Below, one piece after another: positions 1 through 5,666 of a stretch of 5,666 nucleotides of DNA. The translations under genes and the position numbers were made by a program. The notes under the pieces are model-generated. The model saw only the letters and a program-made list of their open reading frames with translations, made no database searches and was not told the DNA's origin. This DNA is from Sphingomonadales bacterium (GTDB lineage Bacteria > Pseudomonadota > Alphaproteobacteria > Sphingomonadales > Sphingomonadaceae), in the NCBI GenBank assembly GCA_018067055.1, contig JAGPVK010000268.1:1-5666 (forward strand), written 5' to 3'. Positions within the stretch are counted from its first letter, which is position 1, and every line of letters begins with the position of its first letter.

Positions 1-7
1 CTTCCGC

Positions 8-36
8 TTGCCATAAATTGCAATATGGGACAGAAT
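8..36 (+). promoter_or_regulatory. Candidate sigma70-type promoter for the OYE-family gene
   Basis: TTGCCA at 8-13 matches the -35 consensus TTGACA at 5 of 6 positions. It is followed after exactly 17 bp by CAGAAT at 31-36, which matches TATAAT at 4 of 6. This would start transcription near position 43, about 30 nt before the ATG at 74. The match is seen in the sequence; promoter activity is inferred, and sphingomonad promoters often differ from the E. coli consensus. The element lies at the window edge, so a promoter further upstream cannot be excluded. Confidence 0.3.
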
Positions 37-73
37 CAGTTTTTAATCGAAATTCAAATTCGGGGCCAATCAC

Positions 74-1366
74 ATGACCATTTCCCTTTCCGATCCGTTG
101 ATACTTCCGTGTGGAGCCGCCCTGCCCAACCGGCTTGCCAAGGCCGCCATGACCGAAGGCATGGCGACACCGGATGGCGTGCCCACAGCAGAACTGGAGC
201 GGCTTTACGGGCTCTGGTCCGACGGCGGGGCCGGTATGCTGCTGAGCGGCAATATCCTGATTGATCGGAACCATCTCGAGCGTCCCGGCAATGTGGTGAT
301 CGAAGGCCCGGCGGATGAAGCGATGATGACGGCGTTGAAAAGCTGGGCGCAAGCCGCGACCCGCAATGGCAATCATTTCTGGGCCCAGATCAGCCATGCT
401 GGCAGGCAGACCCAGAGCAATGTCAACCAGCACCCCAAGGCTCCATCAGCGGTCAAGCTCGGCCTGCCCGGCGGACAGTTTGGCGAACCGGTCGCGCTGA
501 CCATCGAAGAGATTGAAGAACTGGTCGACCGCTTTGCGCTGGCGGCCAAAACCTGTCAGGCGGCTGGCTTTACCGGCGCGCAGATCCATGCCGCTCACGG
601 CTATCTGCTGAGCAGTTTCCTGAGCCCGCGGTCCAATCAGCGCAGCGACAAATATGGTGGCAGCCTGGAAAACCGAGCCCGCTTTCTGCTCGCCGCAGTC
701 GCCAAGACCCGCGCTGCCGTCGGCCCGGATTTTCCGATCTCGGTCAAGCTGAACAGCGCCGATTTCCAGAAAGGCGGATTCAATTTCGAGGACAGCCTGC
801 AGGTGGTGCAGTGGCTGGAAGCGGCCAGCGTCGATCTGGTCGAGATTTCGGGCGGCACTTACGAACAGCCCGCGCTGATGGGTGCCGACGGGATGGAAGA
901 GAAAGAGGAGCAGAATGTCGCGCCATCGACCAAGGCGCGCGAGGCCTATTTCGTCGATTTCGCCAAGGCGATGCAGGATGCGGTCAAGGTGCCGCTGATG
1001 GTGACCGGCGGGTTTCGCACTCGCGCGGCGATGGAATCCGCGCTTTTCAGTGGCGCCGCCGACCTGATCGGCCTCGGACGTCCAATGTGCGTGATGACCG
1101 ATGCGCCGAAGCGTTTATTGGAAGATTTGGAAGCATTGCCACGGTTCGAGGACAGGCTTCACCTTCTCCCCGACTGGTTGGGTTTTCTGATGCGGTTTCA
1201 AATGGTCAAAGCGGTCGCCAGCTTCGCCGTCATCTACTGGTTCTACGAACAGCTGGAAAATCTGGGCAAAAACGGCAAAACCGATCCGAATCTGAGCGTT
1301 TTCAAGGCATTTTTGGCCGTAGAGAAACGAAATAAGCGCATTTTGGCAGCGCGCAGCCCGGACTGA
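74..1366 (+). CDS. NADH:flavin oxidoreductase, Old Yellow Enzyme family (FMN TIM barrel)
   Basis: This is a cytoplasmic FMN-dependent ene-reductase type enzyme. The family uses NAD(P)H to reduce activated C=C bonds such as enones, but the physiological substrate here is unknown. Family signatures in order are: N-terminal NRLAKAAMT (19-27), where T27 sits at the flavin-tuning Thr/Cys position; HAGRQ (108-112); IHAAHGYLL (171-179), with H172 and H175 as the substrate-anchoring pair and Y177 as the likely proton donor; DKYGGSLENR (192-201); TGGFRTR (311-317) and GLGRP (333-337), which bind the FMN phosphate. At 430 aa it lacks the Fe-S and FAD/NAD domains of 2,4-dienoyl-CoA reductase. Instead it has a tail of about 75 residues (356-430) with a hydrophobic stretch near 376-392. 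The start is firm: an in-frame TAA at 44-46 leaves only the ATG at 74, preceded by a weak GGGG at 62-65. The gene stands alone and converges on the lipoxygenase gene. The family call is secure; the substrate is not. Confidence 0.93.
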   Translation: MTISLSDPLILPCGAALPNRLAKAAMTEGMATPDGVPTAELERLYGLWSDGGAGMLLSGNILIDRNHLERPGNVVIEGPADEAMMTALKSWAQAATRNGNHFWAQISHAGRQTQSNVNQHPKAPSAVKLGLPGGQFGEPVALTIEEIEELVDRFALAAKTCQAAGFTGAQIHAAHGYLLSSFLSPRSNQRSDKYGGSLENRARFLLAAVAKTRAAVGPDFPISVKLNSADFQKGGFNFEDSLQVVQWLEAASVDLVEISGGTYEQPALMGADGMEEKEEQNVAPSTKAREAYFVDFAKAMQDAVKVPLMVTGGFRTRAAMESALFSGAADLIGLGRPMCVMTDAPKRLLEDLEALPRFEDRLHLLPDWLGFLMRFQMVKAVASFAVIYWFYEQLENLGKNGKTDPNLSVFKAFLAVEKRNKRILAARSPD

Positions 1367-1379
1367 TCCGGGCCTGCGC
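1351..1379. terminator. Strong hairpin at the OYE 3' end, possible bidirectional terminator
   Basis: The left arm GCGCAGCCCGGA (1351-1362) pairs with TCCGGGCCTGCGC (1367-1379). This gives 12 base pairs with one bulged C and a CTGA loop (1363-1366). The loop contains the TGA stop codon of the oxidoreductase gene. Outer GGC/GCC pairing (1345-1347 with 1382-1384) could lengthen the stem. The hairpin sits between two converging genes, where a bidirectional terminator is expected. No T-tract follows on either strand, so it is not a textbook intrinsic terminator. It may instead block 3' exonucleases or act with Rho. Confidence 0.5.
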
Positions 1380-1415
1380 CAGCCTGTTGGAAATTGCCGC
1401 TCTTTGGGTCAGGAC

Positions 1416-3395
1416 CTAGATATTGGTGCTGGTCGGGATCTGGCTCGGCTGCAGATAGACATAGGGATGCATGCGGCGCTGATTGCGTGCGACAATTCTC
1501 GACTCGACCGCCCGCAACCCGGCCTGAAACCGCGCTAGCGGCCCTTCATCGCCGATAATCGCTGGATCCTGAAACCAGCTTTCATAGGGGAAACGGTTGG
1601 TGCAATAATCGCCGAGCGGCCGGTAATAGACCGATCCCAGCAACTCCAGCGAAGACAATTGCAACAGTCCGAGCGACATCGGCGGCATATAGTCGATCCA
1701 TTCGGCCTTGTTATGGCCCGTTTGCTCGGTGGGTGCGGCGGTCCAGCCCGCCCCGGTTACCGCCGGGGCAAAGGTCATGATCGTCCGCTGCGGAAAATTG
1801 ACCGCGGCATGCTGGGCGCTGGCGGTGAAGATGATCATCGTGCAGACGTCGACCAGCTGGGCGCGCGAGGTGATCGGCTTGAAGCCGACGATATGGCCTT
1901 CCGACGCTATCGATGCGGCCCATAGAGCCAGTTCGCTGTCACCGGTCACCGCATCATCATCGGCATAATAGATGTTGATATATTGTTCGGCCCAGTCGTG
2001 GATCGCGCTCCAGACCAGCAGGGCGTCATCGCGATAGGCATAGTCCGGAAGCTTGGCCGGATCGGCAACGTTGCGCTCGGCAAAATCGACCGGGGTCATC
2101 TTCTTGTAAAAGTCGAAGCGGAGGCGCGCCTGAACCGCTGCCAGCTGGCTGGACTCGATCGTGCCGCCAAAAAAGTCGTCGATTGGACCGCCCTTGTTGA
2201 TCAAGGTCTCGACCGCCAGATTGTTGATGAACAAAGTGCCTTCGAAATGCGGCACCAGCAGCGACCAGAGCGGATGGACATTGGCGAGATTGCGGCGGGT
2301 TGCCACGGCAATCGCTTCGCTGACCAGATGGGTGCCGGCCAGATGGACGAACAGTTCGTGATAGTTGCAGTCGGCAACCTGGACGACAAATTTTGCCATT
2401 TCCCAGCCCCATTTTTCGGACGATGAAACCGACGGGGTCATCACCGGATATTGGCTGGCATCCTGGCCGCACTGGATCGCAACCGGCTTGATCGACGATC
2501 CACCCGGCGGCACTGCGAACAGCGCCATTGGCTGGTAGACATATTTCGCATGACCTTTCCAGACTCCGGCAACAAGAACCTCCAGATCCTTGTAATCACA
2601 CAGAAATACGCGGCCATCGGCGAGCGCGTCAGCAAGATTGTCACCATCGATAACCGCGGCATATTGCGCTGCGGTGACCGGGAAATTGTCCGGAATCCGG
2701 TCAACGCCGCAGAGCAGCATCGGATTGGGTCCGGCCACCCGGAGCCGGGCGAACTGATCGTCGTCCTGAAATGTATAGGCGATTCCGGGGGTCGGCAGAG
2801 TCTGATAGAGATCGCGATAGGCTTCGATCGAGCGCGTATCTGACTTCTCTTCGGCTTTCAGCACATCGATGATCACCGTGACTATGTCGCGAAGGGCGCT
2901 GTCATGGCCTTTCAGCGCCTCGATATCCGAGCCTGCGACGGCTTGTTCGATGCTGGATTCGAGGCCGGGCCCGGCCTCATCGACCCGATGCTTCTCGCGC
3001 AGCGCTTCGACCCGGGCCTTGATTTCCTCAGCCTCGGTCAGCGCATCGCTGATGATGTCCTTAGCCGCCTGGCTGAGGCCGGAAAATATCGGATGCAACC
3101 GGACAGCCGCGACATTCTCCAATATCGCGATGCCCACTTCCAGCACCTTGAACCACCATTCGATCGAAGGCTGATCATCGGCAGGCACTTGCGTGGCCAA
3201 GGGCACGCCGGGCAATGTGGGAATGTCCGTTGTCCATTGATAGACGGTCGAGGTTGCATTGATCTGCTCCCGGCGCTGCGCGCGCTGCTCCGGGCTGTCA
3301 TCCTGCGGCAGGCTGGGATCGATTGCGCCGCGCTTCACACCCTCCCCGGACAGATTGTGTTGCGGGACAATTGACCGTGCATTTTCAAAGGACAT
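1416..3395 (-). CDS. Lipoxygenase (bacterial, no PLAT domain)
   Basis: This is a non-haem iron dioxygenase that inserts O2 into polyunsaturated fatty acids to give hydroperoxides. The full lipoxygenase histidine signature H-x4-H-x4-H-x17-H-x8-H is present at H346, H351, H356, H374 and H383. Iron ligands by family alignment are H351, H356, H529, N533 (in AQHAAVNFPQ) and the C-terminal isoleucine I659 (ending STNI). Other hallmarks are LPGVPLA (61-67), ALADGRVFLCDYK (257-269) and FINNLA (389-394). A394 falls at the Coffa site, 38 residues after the second ligand as in soybean LOX-1, and alanine there usually predicts S-stereochemistry. At 659 aa it is close to the P. aeruginosa enzyme (685 aa) but has no visible signal peptide, so it is probably cytoplasmic. 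The N-terminal third (about 80-200) is rich in charged helices, with no PLAT beta-barrel. The start is fixed by AGGAG 5 nt upstream and an in-frame TGA at 3426-3428. The gene is monocistronic in view. Regiospecificity cannot be read from the sequence. Confidence 0.96.
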   Translation of the reverse strand: MSFENARSIVPQHNLSGEGVKRGAIDPSLPQDDSPEQRAQRREQINATSTVYQWTTDIPTLPGVPLATQVPADDQPSIEWWFKVLEVGIAILENVAAVRLHPIFSGLSQAAKDIISDALTEAEEIKARVEALREKHRVDEAGPGLESSIEQAVAGSDIEALKGHDSALRDIVTVIIDVLKAEEKSDTRSIEAYRDLYQTLPTPGIAYTFQDDDQFARLRVAGPNPMLLCGVDRIPDNFPVTAAQYAAVIDGDNLADALADGRVFLCDYKDLEVLVAGVWKGHAKYVYQPMALFAVPPGGSSIKPVAIQCGQDASQYPVMTPSVSSSEKWGWEMAKFVVQVADCNYHELFVHLAGTHLVSEAIAVATRRNLANVHPLWSLLVPHFEGTLFINNLAVETLINKGGPIDDFFGGTIESSQLAAVQARLRFDFYKKMTPVDFAERNVADPAKLPDYAYRDDALLVWSAIHDWAEQYINIYYADDDAVTGDSELALWAASIASEGHIVGFKPITSRAQLVDVCTMIIFTASAQHAAVNFPQRTIMTFAPAVTGAGWTAAPTEQTGHNKAEWIDYMPPMSLGLLQLSSLELLGSVYYRPLGDYCTNRFPYESWFQDPAIIGDEGPLARFQAGLRAVESRIVARNQRRMHPYVYLQPSQIPTSTNI

Positions 3396-3400
3396 GATGG

Positions 3401-3405
3401 CTCCT
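3401..3405 (-). promoter_or_regulatory. Ribosome binding site of the lipoxygenase gene
   Basis: On the minus strand AGGAG lies 5 nt before the ATG at 3395-3393. With the in-frame TGA at 3426-3428, it settles the lipoxygenase start. It is the clearest Shine-Dalgarno sequence in the window. Confidence 0.8.
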
Positions 3406-3444
3406 GATGTGAATTTCAGATCGGATCACCTAAACATATCATGG

Positions 3445-3459
3445 TTAACTTGCGGTAAA
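3445..3459. promoter_or_regulatory. CtrA-like binding site, lipoxygenase-proximal
   Basis: TTAA-N7-TAAA matches the palindromic alphaproteobacterial CtrA consensus TTAA-N7-TTAA at 7 of 8 specified bases. On the minus strand the same place reads TTAACCAT (3448-3441), the form of CtrA half-site known from several alphaproteobacteria. It lies about 50-65 bp upstream of the lipoxygenase ATG, where a regulator could contact its promoter. The motif match is seen; binding is inferred and depends on the host being an alphaproteobacterium. Confidence 0.3.
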
Positions 3460-3522
3460 GGGAGCGCGAAGAAAGCCGCAGCTGATCGCCTGCCAAGTCG
3501 CCAGTAGAAACGGATGCAAGGC

Positions 3523-3537
3523 TTAACGTCGCGTTTA
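3523..3537. promoter_or_regulatory. CtrA-like binding site, cyclase-proximal
   Basis: TTAA-N7-TTTA matches TTAA-N7-TTAA at 7 of 8 bases and lies 24-38 bp before the cyclase ATG. CtrA-activated promoters commonly carry the site over the -35 region. That would place the transcription start very near the start codon, which agrees with the lack of a Shine-Dalgarno sequence there. Binding is inferred. Confidence 0.33.
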
Positions 3538-3560
3538 CATTTAGTTGCTACCTCTGCTGC

Positions 3561-4721
3561 ATGCAGTCAGCCATTCGTCAGTTCCTGCAAAGGCTTATCC
3601 CGCCGATCCCGGAAGCTGTCCGGGACGAATTTGCGATATTGAGTGCCACGCGCCTGCAAAGCCAGTCCCGTGCGCTATTTCTGGCAATGTTCCTGACCAT
3701 CCCGTTCGTTCTCTATGCCTCGAGCGCCGGTTCCGCATTGTGGATCCGCTACGGCATGCCGCTGGCGATGGCGAGCTGCTGCCTGATCGGCTATATTTCG
3801 CTGATCAAGGACCGCAATGCTTCGGGCAGTCCGGAACTGGCGCACAAGTTCATCGCCGAAGCGACCTTCTTTTCGGCTACTATTTGTGTTCTCGTCAGCA
3901 TCTGGTGCGTGCTCAGCTGGGTCCATGCACCAGCCGATATGCGGCTATTCTATCCGTTCACGCTGGCCATGGGTTCGCTGACGACGATCTATACGCTGGC
4001 GACGATCCGGCTGGCAGCGATCCTCAACATCATCATCGGCATCATGCCGATCACCATCATCCTGCTCTTGTCGGGTGATCCGGTTGGCTGGTCTGCAGCA
4101 GCCAGCCTGATCATGGTAACGACATTCCTGTTTCGGCTGATCACGCAGCAGAACGATCAGTCCATCCGCCTGCTGGTGTTGCAACATGAGATGCGCGAGC
4201 TGGCGCACACCGATCCGCTCACCGGGCTGTTCAACCGCCGGGTATTGGCCGAACATCTGGAACGCCAAATTGCCGTGGAAGATCACAAGCGCGCCTTTAC
4301 CGTCGCGTTGATCGATCTGGATGCGTTCAAGCCGATCAACGACCAGTTCGGCCATGCGGTTGGCGATCAATTGCTGGTGGAAGTGGCGAGCCGCCTGCAA
4401 CGCGCCTGCAGCGACAATGGCATTGTCGCGCGCATGGGCGGCGATGAATTTGCCATCCTGCTCTCCCCGGATTCGACCATTTCCAGTTCGGCCTGTGCCG
4501 ACCATATATTAGCCGCGCTGGTCCCGCCCTGCATCGTTCAGGATCATGTCATCCGGATACAGGCGAGTATCGGCATCGCCAGCTGGCCGAGGGACGGATC
4601 GACCGCAAACAGTCTGCTTGAGGCTGCCGATCAACAGCTTTATGCGGTAAAAAATTACACCACCGCAACGAATGTCTTCGTGGCGAAACATCCCAAGAAA
4701 TTGCGCTCGACAACTGGATAG
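3561..4721 (+). CDS. Membrane-bound diguanylate cyclase (six TM segments plus GGDEF)
   Basis: It is predicted to make cyclic di-GMP from two GTP at the inner membrane. The N-terminal half has about six hydrophobic segments, near residues 37-56, 61-82, 100-120, 128-148, 151-171 and 178-194. They form a sensor module that I cannot assign to a named family. A short linker helix (195-213) leads to the GGDEF domain (about 214-375). This contains DPLTGLFNRR (218-227), metal-binding D252 in IDLDAFK, N260 and D269 for guanine contact, the intact GGDEF motif (293-297), and ADQQLYAVK (356-364). All catalytic positions look intact. The RxxD inhibitory site expected at 284-287 reads SDNG, so product inhibition through the canonical I-site is unlikely. 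The domain ends close to the C-terminus with no EAL partner. The ATG at 3561 has no Shine-Dalgarno sequence; an in-frame TGA at 3483-3485 and no ATG, GTG or TTG in between make it the longest possible start. A leaderless transcript is possible. Confidence 0.92.
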   Translation: MQSAIRQFLQRLIPPIPEAVRDEFAILSATRLQSQSRALFLAMFLTIPFVLYASSAGSALWIRYGMPLAMASCCLIGYISLIKDRNASGSPELAHKFIAEATFFSATICVLVSIWCVLSWVHAPADMRLFYPFTLAMGSLTTIYTLATIRLAAILNIIIGIMPITIILLLSGDPVGWSAAASLIMVTTFLFRLITQQNDQSIRLLVLQHEMRELAHTDPLTGLFNRRVLAEHLERQIAVEDHKRAFTVALIDLDAFKPINDQFGHAVGDQLLVEVASRLQRACSDNGIVARMGGDEFAILLSPDSTISSSACADHILAALVPPCIVQDHVIRIQASIGIASWPRDGSTANSLLEAADQQLYAVKNYTTATNVFVAKHPKKLRSTTG

Positions 4722-4736
4722 TCAAGGCTTGGCCGC

Positions 4737-5666
4737 TCAGGCCTGGTCCAGTTCTTCCGACCGCAGCGCCTTGCGATCAAGCTTGCCGATCATGGTTTTG
4801 GGCAGGCTGTCGCGGATCACGACATCCACCACCCGTTCGTGCTTGCCGAGTTGCGGATTGAGCCAGTCCTTCAGTTCTTCACCAGTGATGGTCATGCCCG
4901 GTTCCAAAGCGACATAGGCCTTGGGGCTCTCGCCGCGATAGGCATCGGGAACGCCGATCACCAGGGCTTCCTTGACCGCTTCGTGCTTGTAGAGCACTTC
5001 CTCGACCTGACTGGGGAAAACCTTGAAGCCACCAACCGCGATCATGTCCTTCAGGCGGTCGACGATCTTGATATAGCCGTCCTCGTCGATCGTCGCGACA
5101 TCGCCGGTCCGCAGAAAGCCGTCAACAAAGACCTTTTCATCTTCTTCCGGCAGGTTCCAGTAACCTTGCATCACCTGTGGCCCGGAGAATATCAGTTCGC
5201 CCGGTTCCCCTGCCGGAGCCGGTTTGGTCGGATCACCCTTGTCGACCAGCTTGACCAGGGTTCCCGGCACCGGCTGACCGATTGTTCCGGACTTGTTTAG
5301 CCCTTCATAGGGATTGGCGCTGACGACGCCGCAGCTTTCGGTCAGGCCATAGCCTTCGACCAGCTTGGCGCCGGTCTTCACCTCGAATTTCTTTTTCAGC
5401 TCCATCGGCAGCGGCGCGCCGCCGGATACGCAGACCTTGAGCGAGGAGAAATTGGTCTTGTCGATATCGGGATGGTCGAGCAGCGCCTGATACATGGTCG
5501 GGACGCCGGGCATCGCGGTAATCTTGGTCCGGGTGATCGCCTTCAGCGTCTGCTTCGCGTCAAAGCGCGGCAGCATGACAATTTCCCCGCCGCGTTCGAC
5601 CGTGCGGTTGAGCACGGCGCTGTTGGCGAAGACATGGAAGAAGGGCAAGACGCCCATCAACCGGTC
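4737..5666 (-). CDS. Long-chain acyl-CoA ligase, AMP-binding family (partial, N-terminus outside the window)
   Basis: It activates a fatty acid to acyl-AMP and then acyl-CoA, feeding beta-oxidation or lipid synthesis. Only the C-terminal 309 residues are inside the window. The reading frame is open to the right edge, beginning with Asp-Arg, so the first in-frame ATG or TTG near 5655-5660 is not the true start. Visible motifs, numbered from the first visible residue, are: LPFFHVFAN (7-15); YGLTE (106-110), the ATP/AMP-binding A5 motif; TGD (187-189); DRLKDMI (203-209), the hinge; GGFKVFPSQVE (212-222), typical of FadD-like enzymes; and PKTMIGKLDR near the end, whose GK lysine (K295) is the adenylation catalytic residue. 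The P-loop TSGTTGxPKG lies outside. No frameshift or missing key residue is visible. It converges on the cyclase gene with a 15 bp gap and no clear terminator between them. FadD-type is the best call, but chain length specificity cannot be read. Confidence 0.93.
   Translation of the reverse strand, partial: DRLMGVLPFFHVFANSAVLNRTVERGGEIVMLPRFDAKQTLKAITRTKITAMPGVPTMYQALLDHPDIDKTNFSSLKVCVSGGAPLPMELKKKFEVKTGAKLVEGYGLTESCGVVSANPYEGLNKSGTIGQPVPGTLVKLVDKGDPTKPAPAGEPGELIFSGPQVMQGYWNLPEEDEKVFVDGFLRTGDVATIDEDGYIKIVDRLKDMIAVGGFKVFPSQVEEVLYKHEAVKEALVIGVPDAYRGESPKAYVALEPGMTITGEELKDWLNPQLGKHERVVDVVIRDSLPKTMIGKLDRKALRSEELDQA

Larger units (their letters stand above)
3396..3560. other. Divergent intergenic region between lipoxygenase and diguanylate cyclase genes
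   Basis: This 165 bp region must hold the promoters of both divergent genes, unless either is read from further away. I see two CtrA-like elements and one good ribosome binding site, listed separately. No convincing -35/-10 pair is evident for either gene. The best for the lipoxygenase is TTTACC (3459-3454) with TATGTT (3438-3433) at a short 15 bp spacing. For the cyclase, TACATT at 3536-3541 could be a -10 that gives a leader of only about a dozen nucleotides. Confidence 0.6.

Noticed and set aside
284..287. I-site (RxxD) of the diguanylate cyclase (numbers are protein residues)
   Set aside because: The residues are SDNG. The nearby R281 and D285 do not have the required spacing, so no I-site was annotated.
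811..1335. 174-codon open frame on the plus strand overlapping the oxidoreductase
   Set aside because: It is an out-of-frame shadow rich in Arg and Gly, and the true frame carries all the OYE signatures.
1983..2426. 147-codon open frame on the plus strand antisense to the lipoxygenase gene
   Set aside because: It lies wholly inside a well-supported gene, shows no recognisable domain and has no good start signal. Such frames are common opposite GC-rich coding sequence.
2904..3374. 156-codon open frame on the plus strand antisense to the lipoxygenase N-terminus
   Set aside because: It is a shadow of the lipoxygenase frame, with no motif and no ribosome binding site of note.
3945..4505. 186-codon open frame on the minus strand opposite the diguanylate cyclase
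   Set aside because: It overlaps the conserved GGDEF coding sequence completely, and its composition looks like an antisense shadow.
4731..4743. GGCC-GCTCA-GGCC inverted repeat between the cyclase and acyl-CoA ligase genes as a terminator
   Set aside because: There are only four base pairs and no T-tract, and it overlaps the ligase stop codon; it is too weak to call.
74..5666. A single oxylipin operon
   Set aside because: The genes alternate in strand (+, -, +, -), so they cannot share one transcript. Only a loose functional neighbourhood can be proposed.

Overview
The window most likely comes from an alphaproteobacterium, and I would guess a sphingomonad. This is inferred from the moderately high GC content judged by eye, the protein flavour, and CtrA-like TTAA-N7-TTAA elements; no rRNA or marker gene is present to prove it. 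It is an ordinary chromosomal stretch of four protein genes. I see no mobile element, no tRNA or rRNA and no CRISPR array.

Layout: (1) 74-1366 (+), a complete Old Yellow Enzyme-type NADH:flavin oxidoreductase with an unusual C-terminal extension. A candidate promoter lies at the left edge, and a strong hairpin at the 3' end holds the stop codon in its loop. (2) 1416-3395 (-), a complete 659-residue lipoxygenase that converges on gene 1. It has every expected non-haem iron ligand but no PLAT domain and no signal peptide. (3) A 165 bp divergent intergenic region (3396-3560) carries two near-consensus CtrA-like sites. (4) 3561-4721 (+), a diguanylate cyclase with six membrane segments and an intact GGDEF motif but no I-site. 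(5) 4737-5666 (-), the C-terminal part of a long-chain acyl-CoA ligase, converging on gene 4 with a 15 bp gap and running off the right edge.

The most notable gene is the lipoxygenase, because lipoxygenases are sparsely distributed in bacteria and their fatty-acid substrates are not normally made by alphaproteobacteria. An OYE-type enone reductase and an acyl-CoA ligase flank it at some distance. Together these three activities resemble the enzyme classes of the plant jasmonate route (lipoxygenase, OPDA reductase, acyl-CoA ligase). They are on opposite strands and are not an operon, so a shared oxylipin-handling role is only a hypothesis. The cyclase could link nearby expression to cell-cycle or lifestyle signalling through CtrA and c-di-GMP, which is also inference.
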